Shown here: piece by piece, positions 1 through 9,547 of the stretch | How the letters are laid out: every line of letters begins with the position of its first letter | How positions within the stretch are numbered: the stretch's first letter is position 1 | NCBI GenBank assembly: GCA_934045075.1 | Contig: OW203730.1 | Coordinates: 7,328,785 to 7,392,784 of the forward strand | Origin: Yponomeuta sedellus | Lineage: Eukaryota > Arthropoda > Insecta > Lepidoptera > Yponomeutidae | Reading direction: 5' to 3' | DNA: 64,000 nucleotides | Notes under the pieces: model-generated | Database searches by the model: none | Told to the model about the DNA's origin: nothing | Seen by the model: the letters and a program-made list of their open reading frames with translations, nothing else | Position numbers and translations under genes: made by a program

Positions 1-207
1 TTCTTTTACGGTTAGGAACAAAATATCTGATAATAGTTACTAGTTAATAGTTACTACTATTATGTTATTTTCTTGTTAGGGATGCGCTTCTGATTTTTGA
101 GATAGTCAAATTGGACTCACGCACTAAATTCAACTCCATTCGGAGGCCTATTAGCCTAGAATAATGATATTCTTAACAAGCCAAGTGTCAGTTGAATTAC
201 ATTATAC
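1..207. other. No recognisable gene
   Basis: AT-rich sequence with no convincing reading frame and no repeat I can name. It leads into a CR1-like 3' end at about 208. Confidence 0.5.
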
Positions 208-312
208 AAAATGATCTAGATTTTGAAATGGACACCTAGTTTGAATTGTAACGTTCACTAAGTCGCAGTTTCTGCGCTACTTTGAATATAACCTTTTCTT
301 TTAATTTTCATT
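208..312 (+). mobile_element. 3'-end-only fragment of the CR1-like element
   Basis: This stretch matches, with scattered substitutions, the last ~100 bases of the full-length CR1-like element at 16370-16480. Both share blocks such as GAAATGGACACCTAGTTT and TCTGCGCTACTTTGAATA, and both end in a TTTC/ATTTC-rich tail. It is therefore a severely 5'-truncated copy of the same family, the usual product of incomplete reverse transcription. Its divergence shows it is older than the copy at 11-16 kb. Confidence 0.75.
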
Positions 313-424
313 TCTAGTTTCCTGGCTTTCCGATCTCTGCATAACTCTCTGGTTCTGGTTCATGTGTGTGTTTTATTGATTTCATAGAGATGATGACGAT
401 TTTATTTCACGATCAATTTAAGGC
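313..424. other. Unassigned spacer
   Basis: No gene or known repeat seen between the CR1-like fragment and the dispersed repeat that follows. Confidence 0.4.
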
Positions 425-592
425 GCTTCATTATGCTAACTAGCGCCAGCAATGGAAAAAAAATCGTAACTTGTTTTACAATAAGTTTTTATTTAAAAGT
501 GAACATGAGAAATTTTAACAACTATGACAACAATTTTTAGTACCTACAGTCTAAGACCTAGGATCCTACCTAGAACTTTAATCGATTTCCGC
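425..592 (+). repeat. Dispersed repeat shared with 61025-61335
   Basis: Two blocks here recur near the right end of the window: a GCTAAC..GCCA..AATGGAA..AAAATC.TAACTTG block, and an ACTATGACAAC.ATTTTTAG block followed by ACC. The spacer between the blocks is longer in the other copy. No coding potential and no terminal structure were recognised, so the class is unknown. Confidence 0.5.
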
Positions 593-1079
593 TAACAACG
601 GCCGTTTTTGGCGGAAATTAATTAAAGTCGTTGGTTAACCCCGAAGCATTTTAATTCAATGCGCCTATACTAAGTAGTTACTATCCCTTTTAGTGTGACC
701 AAGGTCGCGTTTTACAAAACTACATAGTTTTTTATTAGGATTCGCAGTTTTTAAACTAAAATGTAAGTAAGTAGCAATAAAGTTAATCAGGCGTCAATTC
801 AATAATTTATAGTTTATTACGACAATTCGATGGACATTGCATAGCCAATTACTGCAATTAGCCTTCTTGTTAATCTGTGGGTTAATCAGCTATGAAATGT
901 ACATTGAATCGTCGTAGTAAATCATGAGATTGTATGTGTATATGTTACAGTCAAAACGCTTAAACGGTTAAAACTAGTTTTGACTACTGCAGAAAAATTA
1001 AGTAAAATTCTAATATGTATGGAACAATGTCGAGTTCGTATTTTGGTCTTCCATAGTTAGTTAGTTAGACTTGAGATTT

Positions 1080-1316
1080 CCGCACTTAGCCTCATAGTTG
1101 GGCCATTGTACGTAGCAAGCGCTGAGGTACGCTAACACCTCAGACACTAGGGTTTCCTTACGATGTTTTTCTTCACAGTCAGCGAGTAGTATTGCTACTA
1201 TAATTTCACAAATGTACATAACTTCAAAAACAAAGTCATTGGTACATGCCGGGGTTCAAACCCACGACCTCCCGATTGAGAAGCCGGCGTTCTACACCGC
1301 TCCGCTACCACCGCTC
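1080..1316 (-). mobile_element. SINE-A copy (tRNA-derived)
   Basis: On the minus strand the right end reads as a pol III promoter: an A box with TGGTAGCGGAG and a B box GGGTTTGAACCCC. The family body follows, with blocks for TCACGATGTTTTCCTTCACAG-like sequence and CCTCAGACACT. The CACAGGCCTTCTCTCAGAGAG tail of other copies is missing here. At least thirteen other SINE-A copies or fragments lie in the window. Confidence 0.75.
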
Positions 1317-1392
1317 TATATTTCGGTCTTCCATGTTCAACCTAACATGCTCCTTCGCGTTCCGCTACGCTACGCGCTTCGTCGCACCTATA

Positions 1393-1939
1393 CAGGGCGT
1401 CCCAAAGTTATGGGCCATGAAGGGAAAGTACCTTAAATGTCGTAGATAGGGTATTTCGCTGAAAGAGAACTTATGTTATTTTTAAAAGTTAGTAATTCTG
1501 CATTCAAAGATTTTCAAAAAATTTCTCATTAATAGATTGGCGATTTGCGTAAGACAAGAGGGATCACATTTTGAGCATTTAATTAATTAATTAATTTACA
1601 ATAAAATACCCACTTCATTGACTACGGCAGTTTCATGTATGTTTTTAATTTGTTTAAAATGATTAATTTCACGCTGTTCCTTTCTTTTAAAATATTATGT
1701 TACTTAAGAAGAGTTATTAGTTTTTGGCCATATTTTCGATTGGCATCATAAGAGTAGGAGTGTTTTTTTAAAAATTTAATTCGGTTCGATTCCCAGACAA
1801 GGCAAGTAATTTTTAGAAAATCTTTGAATGCAAAATTACTATCTTTTAAAAATAACATAAAGTCCTATTTCAGCAAAATACCCTATCTACGATATTTAAG
1901 GTACTTTCCCTTCATGGCCCATAACTTTGGGACGCCCTG
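1393..1939. mobile_element. TA-flanked MITE with ~125-bp terminal inverted repeats
   Basis: The ends are CAGGGCGTCCCAAAGTTATG and its reverse complement, each flanked by TA. The inverted arms run about 1393-1520 and 1815-1939 with few mismatches; the AT-rich centre has no ORF. A TA target duplication and a CAG start fit a Tc1/mariner-type nonautonomous element. Long arms like these can form a single RNA hairpin if transcribed. Confidence 0.75.
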
Positions 1940-1941
1940 TA

Positions 1942-2340
1942 TATTTGTTGTCGCAGATTGAGTGATGCATCATTGTAGGTGTTTTTACCATTTGGTATTT
2001 CAAATGTAAGCTTTGGACAAAAGTACTTTTGACTGATTTTAGCAGTCAAAACTAGTTTTGACGGTTTAAGAGTTTTTCATGTGATATTATTATATAATGG
2101 GTCCTGTTGATAAAACTTTGCATCTGCAACACTACACATCTTTATTAATATTAGACATCGATATAATAAAACTAGAACAAAACTAAATTTAAAATTGACA
2201 ATATGAGTTAAAAACGATCTATAAAAAGAAAACCCATTAAATAAAGAGGTCCGTAGTCAACAGGGCCCTGGCTATGAACCTGCCATCGTTACAATAACTC
2301 TTTCGCAAGAACGACATATTTTATGTTTATTTTAAAGTAG
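1942..2340. other. Unassigned AT-rich stretch
   Basis: Apart from the inverted repeat at 2040-2072, I see no gene, tRNA-like box or named repeat. Confidence 0.4.
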
Positions 2341-2602
2341 AGACTATAAACGTCCCACTGCACGGCACAGGCCTTCTCTCTGAGAGAGAGAGAGAGTAAG
2401 GTCTAATTACCTTGCGTGTCCACCGCGGATTAGCAAAATTAAACCGCTGAGGTATTTGAACACCTTAGCACTCAGGTTTCCTCACGATACTTTCCTTCTC
2501 GTTTAACGTGTAGTTTTGCTACTGTAACACTTTCACGTTCACAAATGCCATTGGTAAATGCCGGGATTTGAACTCACGACCACGCGATTGAGAAGCTGGT
2601 GT
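2341..2602 (-). mobile_element. SINE-A copy, head damaged
   Basis: The copy starts on its 3' side with TCCCACTGCACGGCACAGG and a GA microsatellite (2385-2396). It continues through the CTGAGG...TTCCTCACGAT body to the B-box side (ATGCCGGGATTTGAACTC). The A-box half ends early at about 2602. The minus strand carries the sense orientation. Confidence 0.7.
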
Positions 2603-2989
2603 TAAATCACAAATATTTGTCACTGATTCTGAAGAGATGACATTATATCCAGACAACTTTGTGTTTATTAAATGAGGTTTTCTCCTGTCAGGTTTACTGA
2701 CAAGGAGTCGATTAACGTCGCGTACTCACCTCTCTCTATTAAAATTGATCGCCGATCGATTGGGTGGCAACTGATATTAAAGTAAGACATTATTGCGGCA
2801 AAAAAGACGGCTCATCAATAATGTGTGGCGAGTTCGATCATTTTATACCAAAGTTAAAAAGCAACAACCACTAAAGTTTTCTTATGTGCAATGCTGTAGA
2901 TAAACTCACCTTTTGATATTGGATTAGATTTAAAGTGCGTCTATTTAGGACAAGACAAAGGCCTACGCCAGACATCTTAGTAGTGTATA
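2603..2989. other. Unassigned stretch
   Basis: No gene or named repeat recognised. Confidence 0.35.
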
Positions 2990-3085
2990 CTAAATTGTAC
3001 ATACATACATAACCTCACGCCTGTCTCCCAGACGGGTAGGCAGAGACCAGGGACTGCCACTTGCCACGATCCTGACAGATTACCA
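2990..3085 (-). repeat. Dispersed repeat J (TATG-tailed)
   Basis: A short unit reading GATCGTGGCAAGTGGCAGTC then CTGGTCTCTGCCTACCC, ending in CGTGAG and a TATG-rich tail. Here it is on the minus strand. It recurs at 38375-38440 (+), 44645-44700 (+), 45225-45312 (+) and 52388-52460 (-). The microsatellite tail suggests the 3' end of a LINE or SINE; no promoter boxes were recognised. Confidence 0.6.
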
Positions 3086-3159
3086 ATCAATAAATTATCA
3101 ATCAATTAAATTATCTTGCAATAAAGTGTTCTTCTATATCTCTATCTATATATCTTAAC

Positions 3160-4046
3160 TCATCATCATCTTCTTCTTCAGGCTAGAAGGCAACACTGTG
3201 CGGCGGGGCAACACTGTGCGGCATTGCGGCATGCCACAAGGCCGCATGCTACAAAATTAAAAATGTCGCACTATGTGGCAAGAACCGTGCGGCATGGCAA
3301 CACCTTGCGTCATGTGGCAGACTGTCGCAGCTTGTATCCGGGAACAATGGATTCCATGCGACATTTTTCGCGCGTCAAAGTTGATATTCTGGTAAAGTTT
3401 TTAAATAATGCACCATCTGCCTTATTTTTTGTTAGTAAACTAGTACGTGGGCCATTCTGAAGTAATCTTCTTTTTCACCAAACGTATCTTCTTCCGTTGT
3501 TTACGTACGGCTTAGGCCTAAATAAGCCATTGCTAAAGTTACTTGATCAGTCATATTCTATGGAGTATTCCCTCGATCAAACAAGTAGGAAAACCAAAAA
3601 CACTCCATAAACAGCACGATGTTTTGGGAACTATCAAGGCGCGATGTTGCCTCGGCGTATTATAGGCTGCCGTATGCCACATAGCCGCAAATTGTAGCAT
3701 GCCTCAAGGTGCCGCATGCTCCAGTATGTAGCATGCGGCACTGTCGCACGTTGTTGCCTCGGCGCAAACGAGCCTTTAGTCCAGTGCTGGACATAGCCCT
3801 CCCCTAATGAGCCCTAATGAGCCCCCCAATGATGGCACAACCCCCCAAGGTTGTGCCATCATTGGGGGGTAGTGCCCATAATCCCCACGCTGGGCATGCG
3901 GGTTGGGGATCGCAGTTTGGTGGAATTGTACTGCAGGGGGCGCTGCTGTCTACCCCCCGGTTTGTGTCCCTTAGTCGCCTTTTACGACATCCGCGGGAAG
4001 AATTTGGGTTGGTGCTGTTCTCTAGGCCGACATCACACAGCGTCAT
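3160..4046 (-). mobile_element. SINE-D copy with RTE-like tail, split by an insertion
   Basis: The sense strand is minus. The head lies near 4046 (GTCGGCCTAGAGAACAGCAC), the body carries CATGCCCAGCGTGGGGATTA, and the 3' part reads GAGGGCTATGTCCAGCACTG. It ends in a GAA/GAT microsatellite at 3160-3185. Between the tail and the body sits a ~587-bp insertion (3190-3776). The 3' segment is shared with RTE-type LINE ends at 10459-10617 and 33640-33722. Around 3810-3865 a small local inverted duplication of the GGTTGTGCCATCATTGGGG block is present, unlike other copies. Confidence 0.7.
3190..3776. mobile_element. Insertion rich in GTGCGGCATG motifs
   Basis: This segment interrupts the SINE-D copy. 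Both ends carry many copies of GTGCGGCA/TGCCGCAT-like words in opposite orientations (3190-3345 and 3645-3770), around an ordinary AT-rich centre. Imperfect terminal pairing (GGCAACA..GTGCGGCA against its complement) suggests a nonautonomous DNA transposon with subterminal repeats. Target duplication is unclear. The short frames here are by-products of the repeats. Confidence 0.55.
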
Positions 4047-4167
4047 CTAAATAACTTTTAAAGAGGCTTTAAAACTGCAATCTGGCCTGTTTAGCAGATG
4101 GATTTCATTTTGTTCATTTTGTTGTTTTTGTTTTCTTTATTTCCTTGTCTGATGTATTCGAATTGCC

Positions 4168-4250
4168 AAGCTGCGGTGGACACAATTATGCACATACTCT
4201 CTCTCTCTCTCTCTTTAAGAGAAAGCCTGTGCCCTGCAGTGGTATTTATA
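4168..4250 (+). mobile_element. SINE-A 3' fragment
   Basis: Carries the GCGGTGGACAC block, a CT microsatellite (4199-4213) and the AAAGCCTGTGCCCTGCAGTG end of the family. Sense is plus; the head is missing. Confidence 0.65.
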
Positions 4251-4833
4251 TAGGCTTCACCAAAAAATATTCTTTGTCTGTTTTTATGTAAGTGAGAATA
4301 AATAGCAAACGACTCTATTCGCGCGTTTTATTTTATTTTTATTGTTTATTGGAAAACCAAAAGCTTATACACGAGCCATTTTTACAAAGAATAAGATGAA
4401 CTATAGATTTAAAGCCAATATCAGAATAACGTTTTTGAGTGTCAAAAGTCTCGATGTTCCAGACGTTGTCAAATTCTGACAGTTTATACTACCCGTGCTG
4501 GAGTATTATAGAGAGAAATAAATTTTCTGTCTACATTACGAGTTTCAGAAAGAAAAACGAGAAAAGAAAAGAGATTATACAACAAATGAAAAAAGGGAAT
4601 TTAATTCGAGAGACTAATTTGGATCCCGTGCAATCCCGTCAAAAATGCCCCTTTTCGAGTGGCAATGGTTTTTACCATATGACATGTTACAAAATATATA
4701 AAAATATATTGCTGTGTTTACCTACTATTTTGTAATTGTCAGTGTTCAACCCACAACTTAGTAGTAAATACCTCTTTTCGTAAAACAATAATATTTGACT
4801 TCTACGACTTAATTGACGGAGCAGTTATTTTTG
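4251..4833. other. Unassigned AT-rich stretch
   Basis: No supported gene. The 98-codon frame at 4439-4735 has low-complexity composition and no recognisable motif. Confidence 0.4.
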
Positions 4834-5096
4834 ATGTATTTATTTTATTTTATTTTTGTTTATTAGGACTACCAACAAGATATACACCAATACATTTACA
4901 ATAGACCATAACTAGAAATAAACTAAGTGTTACCTCACTTACAGGCAGTCACAACATGCACCGTTAGTATGAAGTTACTTTAGGACTTAATGTATTAAAT
5001 TATAGTTTACACTGGTTTATTGTTAAGTTAATAAACTCGTGAGATAATTTAACAATAATAATATTACTTTACTTATAAAATATATAAGTCTAAGTT

Positions 5097-6782
5097 TCAG
5101 AGGGTAGATAGGATACTCCTTTTAAACTTTGCACAGCTATCAGAGAATATGTCAATGTTGTGAGACTTGGCTAGAGCGTTATGTTGCGATATGAGTCTTT
5201 GCAAAGTACAAAAGTGACCAAGATTGCTCCTTGATGGTGTTCTTGCAAATGGCGTGTATCTTGAACGACGGGGCAGTTTATACGGAGTACTGAACCTGAT
5301 TTTGGACAGAAGTTGCGGGCAGTCAATTCTGTTATTAAGCATTTTGAAAAGAAACATTTGGTCAAGCAGTTTTCTGCGGTCACAAAGGCTGTTTAACTTG
5401 AAATATTTGAGACGGTCGTCATAGGAAGGAAGTTTTTTTGCTAATTTGCAACTATAAGAAAGATGCCACAAAAATCGTTTTTGGACCCTTTCAAGCCGCT
5501 TGACGTAAATTTCATAGTGGGGGTTCCAAAGGACGCTACAGTATTCCAGACCACTTCGTACGAGTAAATTATAAATAGCTATTTTAGTTGAAGCCATCTT
5601 AAATGCCTTGCAATTTCTTAGGACAAATCCCAGCATCTTAAAACCTTTAGCCACCAATTTGTCGATGTGAATGTTAAACCGCAGTTTATTATCTAATTCT
5701 ACGCCAAGATCACGAATTGAAGATACCTGAGCTAATTTATGTCCTTTAATATTGTATTGATAGGTGATGTCTGTATGGGCGCGTGAAAACCTAATCTGGA
5801 AACACTTTTTTACATTAAGAGACATTCTATTCATATCACACCACTCAGAAAGTCTATCAATGTCCTTCTGCATGCTGATACAATCATCAGTACTTTTAAT
5901 TGGATTCATGATCTTTAGGTCGTCAGCAAACAGATAAAACTTAGTATGATGGAAGCACTGTACAATATCATTAATAAACATGTTAAAGAAAAGAGGGCCC
6001 AGGTGCGATTCTTGGGGAACACCTGATTTGTTCAAATAGGGATCAGATTTGTCACCCATCACCACCACCACAGAAGTTCTCTCACTCAGGTAAGATGCAC
6101 ACCATTCCAGAAGGCTTCCGGAAATTCCATAGCTACTTAGTTTATGAATTAGGATGTTATGGTCCACTTTATCGAAAGCCTTGCTGAAGTCCGTGTACAC
6201 CACATCAACAGGGACTTTTGCGTCCACTGAGGCAATAACGTCATCTACATATGAAACCAAATTTGTAAGTGTAGAACGAGCTTTAAAAAATCCATGCTGA
6301 TGAGGGGTGATGCTTGATTTGAAATGCCACGTAATAATGGGGACGATAAGTGATTCAAACACTTTTGCAAAAACATTTAAAATAGATATAGGTCTATAGT
6401 TTTCAATTAAATTAGACTCACCAGCTTTAAATATCGGCACTACTAATGTCTCTTTCCAGACTTGTGGAAAATAACCTAACTTAAGAGAGGCGTTAAATAT
6501 CACGCTTAATGGATTAGAAAGTACTTTTGCACACATAGCCACAAACACCGATGGAATCCCATCAGGACCCGCGCCCTTAAAATGGTCAAGTTTTTCAAGA
6601 GCTCTTAGTACGCTATCAGCAGAGAGATGAACAGTTTCCAAGAAATTGCTATTGACAGCTTGTATCGTTTTCAAATTGGGTGGATTATTAGAGAGATCAG
6701 GGGTGAATACAGATGAAAAATTTATTGCAAACAGGTTAGCGATCTCGTTTCTATTGCAAGCTTTACGGCTTCCTAGATGCAT
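5097..6782 (-). pseudogene. LINE ORF2, RT and C-terminal part (after the duplication break)
   Basis: This frame encodes most of the reverse transcriptase of the Jockey-like element. It enters at the linker before the RT and runs to the natural stop at 5097-5099. Visible RT landmarks in order are NYRPISILNVFAKVFE, TDFSKAFDKVDH (motif A, catalytic Asp), a motif B reading GVPQES rather than the usual GVPQGS, and YLFADDLKIM (motif C, catalytic FADD). A thumb and C-terminal region of about 220 residues follows, with no RNase H recognised. The enzyme would copy element RNA at a nicked target. The first ~260 codons are the second copy of the duplicated segment, so the methionine at 6782 is not a real start. 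The G-to-E change in motif B is another possible lesion. Confidence 0.85.
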
Positions 6783-7588
6783 TTCAGCAGGGTAATTACT
6801 TGGGGAACACCTGATTTGTTCAAATAGGGATCAGATTTGTCACCCATCACCACCACCACAGAAGTTCTCTCACTCAGGTAAGATGCACACCATTCCAGAA
6901 GGCTTCCGGAAATTCCATAGCTACTTAGTTTATGAATTAGGATGTTATGGTCCACTTTATCGAAAGCCTTGCTGAAGTCCGTGTACACCACATCAACAGG
7001 GACTTTTGCGTCCACTGAGGCAATAACGTCATCTACATATGAAACCAAATTTGTAAGTGTAGAACGAGCTTTAAAAAATCCATGCTGATGAGGGGTGATG
7101 CTTGATTTGAAATGCCACGTAATAATGGGGACGATAAGTGATTCAAACACTTTTGCAAAAACATTTAAAATAGATATAGGTCTATAGTTTTCAATTAAAT
7201 TAGACTCACCAGCTTTAAATATCGGCACTACTAATGTCTCTTTCCAGACTTGTGGAAAATAACCTAACTTAAGAGAGGCGTTAAATATCACGCTTAATGG
7301 ATTAGAAAGTACTTTTGCACACATAGCCACAAACACCGATGGAATCCCATCAGGACCCGCGCCCTTAAAATGGTCAAGTTTTTCAAGAGCTCTTAGTACG
7401 CTATCAGCAGAGAGATGAACAGTTTCCAAGAAATTGCTATTGACAGCTTGTATCGTTTTCAAATTGGGTGGATTATTAGAGAGATCAGGGGTGAATACAG
7501 ATGAAAAATTTATTGCAAACAGGTTAGCGATCTCGTTTCTATTGCAAGCTTTACGGCTTCCTAGATGCATTTCAGCAGGGTAATTACT
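6011..7588 (-). repeat. 788-bp exact tandem duplication within LINE ORF2
   Basis: Bases 6011-6798 and 6799-7586 appear identical wherever compared, and the match runs two bases further (CT, shared at the junction). The unit covers the linker and the RT fingers/palm up to motif B. Because 788 is not a multiple of three, the duplication shifts the frame and splits ORF2 into two overlapping frames. Confidence 0.9.
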
Positions 7589-8761
7589 AGAGGAAGAGCG
7601 TTTATTTTTAACGAAAGACCAAAAAAGTTTAGGATTTAAAGAAATCGATGACTCAAGCCGCGACAAATATTTTTTGTAGCATTCAGACTCCAGCTTTTCG
7701 CACCTTTTTTTTAAAAGTTGGTAAGTAATATTATCTAAAGGGTTATTGTATTTACGTATACGAATACGAACCTTGTATTTTTCTTTTAATAGACGGATGA
7801 GATCATATTTAAACCAGGCAGGATATGATGTATTTTTTGTTTTTGCAAGAGGGACATGTTTCATTACCAAATCCTTTAGTATTGAGTAAAAAACTGATAG
7901 CATATCATCGGGAGAATCACAGTTCCTCAACTCGCTGTCCCAATCTATAAGCTTAAGAGCGGTTATTATTCTATTATAATCAGCTTTAAAATAGTTAAAT
8001 TTCAGTACAGGCTTCTTGGGCAGTACTTTTGCTCGAATAATTGACAATGAAAATTCTAGAGGAGGGTGTAAAGGATCAACAGGAACGAGAGGATCCCCCG
8101 CCTGTAAAAGCCCAGAGATAGGTATTTTTCCAAGTGTCAAATCGAGAATTTTGTCCTTAGAGTTAAGGCAATTGTTATACTGCTGGAGATCATTTTGCGC
8201 CAAAAAATCGAGTAGTGTGTGGGAGAGGGCACTATTACCTTGTGTAGTAGCGGATAGGCCAGTAGAGTTTGGGTTAGAACTAGGTGACCATTCAATGCAA
8301 CTGAGATTAAAGTCGCCTGCTATTAGTGTGTTACTATGATTCTCCATGACTCTACTCGCGTTACCAATAAACTCTCCTAGTATGTGTTTTTTAATAGGTG
8401 GTGGCAGATATACACAAGAAAGATATATTTTTTCTGGCTTATTGTTATTGTTTCGGACGTCAATTGCCACCCATACATCTTCACATTGGCTCTCTAAGCT
8501 TTTCAACCGACAAGAGTTGTGACACTTAGATACCGCTATTAAAACGCCACCGCCGTTCTTGTTGGCATGGAAACCGCTTGATTCCCGATCACGTCTGTAG
8601 ACTACATATCTACCATCAAAAAGTTCAGAGTCAAAAACACTGGAATTCAGCCAAGTCTCACAAAGCATTATGACGTCATAGTTGCTACGAGATACATTAC
8701 TAAAAAATTCAACCGTTTTAGTTCTAAGACCCCTGACGTTTTGAAAATAAATATTTAACAA
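6773..8761 (-). pseudogene. LINE ORF2, endonuclease and N-terminal RT part
   Basis: Starts with MLNIYFQNVRGLRTK, the N-terminal strand of an apurinic-type endonuclease. Further landmarks are the catalytic Glu in LCETWL, a YLPPP segment, AGDFNLS (Asp and Asn of the active site) and a degenerate final motif around PVDPLHPPL where SDH is usual. A linker and the RT fingers/palm follow, up to SGVPQ. There the frame crosses the duplication junction and ends after seven unrelated residues. The endonuclease would nick target DNA to prime reverse transcription. The start lies 66 bases after the ORF1 stop, the usual arrangement for translation by reinitiation. Confidence 0.85.
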
Positions 8762-8827
8762 ATTGAATGTATTAAAATAAGACGCACAATCGCATGTAAA
8801 AAGAAAAAGCAGTTTTTTTACAATTAA

Positions 8828-9256
8828 CTACTTAAGATTATTGAGTGTATTTAAATTATGTACTGTGATGTAACCAGATTCATCGACTTTTCGCATGTAA
8901 ATTTTCCCTTGTTTGACCCAGACATATTTGTAGCCGAGCTCTCTCGCTTTAGATCTGGCAGCGGCATGCAATGCTTTGTTGGCGATCGTAAGATGTTCCA
9001 CCACATACACAGGCTTTTTGTCTCCGCCTATTCCGAGATGAGCAGAGCTCAGCTTGTCCTGGGGGTGCGATTTATTGTATTGAATCACTGATGCCAAAAG
9101 TGAGTCTCTTATGCGTGGATTAGCGAGTTGAACCACGATGGAGCGGGGCCTGTTACTTTCTGTGTTCTGTTTAGCAATTCGCGTGCAGTGGTGAACGTCA
9201 GTTTCCTTTAAATTACATGATGTAATTTTGCTTAACTGAGTGACAATGTTGACCAC
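8828..9256 (-). CDS. LINE ORF1 C-terminal fragment with FP-like domain
   Basis: About 142 residues, open at its 5' side to 9290, where the element is truncated; the apparent GTG start is not real. The C-terminal part (VYVVEHLT, ARELGYKYVWVKQGKIYMRK) has the pattern of the baculovirus FP-protein C-terminal domain. That domain is known as the C-terminal half of ORF1 in many insect non-LTR retrotransposons. The N-terminal zinc finger and coiled coil expected of such ORF1 proteins are lost. The family role is nucleic-acid binding in the retrotransposon particle. The family match is by pattern recognition, not alignment. Confidence 0.75.
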   Translation of the reverse strand: MVNIVTQLSKITSCNLKETDVHHCTRIAKQNTESNRPRSIVVQLANPRIRDSLLASVIQYNKSHPQDKLSSAHLGIGGDKKPVYVVEHLTIANKALHAAARSKARELGYKYVWVKQGKIYMRKVDESGYITVHNLNTLNNLK

Positions 9257-9419
9257 ATTTTCTGCTTTATGCTCAGGAACACAATGTATTCACATAAAAC
9301 GCATACCGCAAAGTTAAACAATTATAATATTTAATGATTTTAGATTTTTTGTTTTTTTTTAATGATTTAAGTTATTAAATTGGCTTAGCCAACTTATTAA
9401 ATTGGCTCCTCGGAGGTGA

Positions 9420-9547
9420 TTTACGTGAGTTCACGTTAGTTACCACTGCAAACACTTGGGTTTCTTCGCGATGTTTTTTTTTCAGTCAGTGAGCTCTATG
9501 TTAACTTAGAAAGTCGTTGATAAACGCTGTGACTCAAACTCACGACC
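9420..9547 (-). mobile_element. SINE-A fragment
   Basis: Degraded minus-strand copy keeping the TTTCTTCGCGATGTTTTTT and CAGTCAGTGAG blocks, ending at the B-box region (ACTCAAACTCACGACC). Head and tail are missing. Confidence 0.55.

Larger units (their letters stand above)
948..2072. repeat. Inverted repeats bracketing a 1.1-kb nested block
   Basis: About 30 bases at 958-990 reappear in reverse complement at 2040-2072. Both centre on the palindrome AAAACTAGTTTT and carry a CTTAAAC/GTTTAAG end. Between them lie a SINE-A copy (1080-1316) and a TA-flanked inverted-repeat element (1393-1939). The simplest reading is an old DNA transposon invaded by younger repeats. Chance pairing of two related short repeats is the alternative. 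Confidence 0.4.
4841..9283 (-). mobile_element. Jockey-superfamily non-LTR retrotransposon, 5'-truncated
   Basis: A minus-strand LINE holding the end of ORF1 (8828-9283), ORF2 (8761 down to 5097) and a 3' UTR ending in an AAAAT-type tail at about 4841-4860. The same seven bases, ATGTATT on the plus strand, occur at 4834-4840 and 9284-9290. This fits a target-site duplication and sets the element at ~4.44 kb. The 5' truncation falls within ORF1. ORF2 is interrupted by a 788-bp tandem duplication, so the copy is inactive as assembled. Clade placement beyond the Jockey/CR1 group is not certain. Confidence 0.85.
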
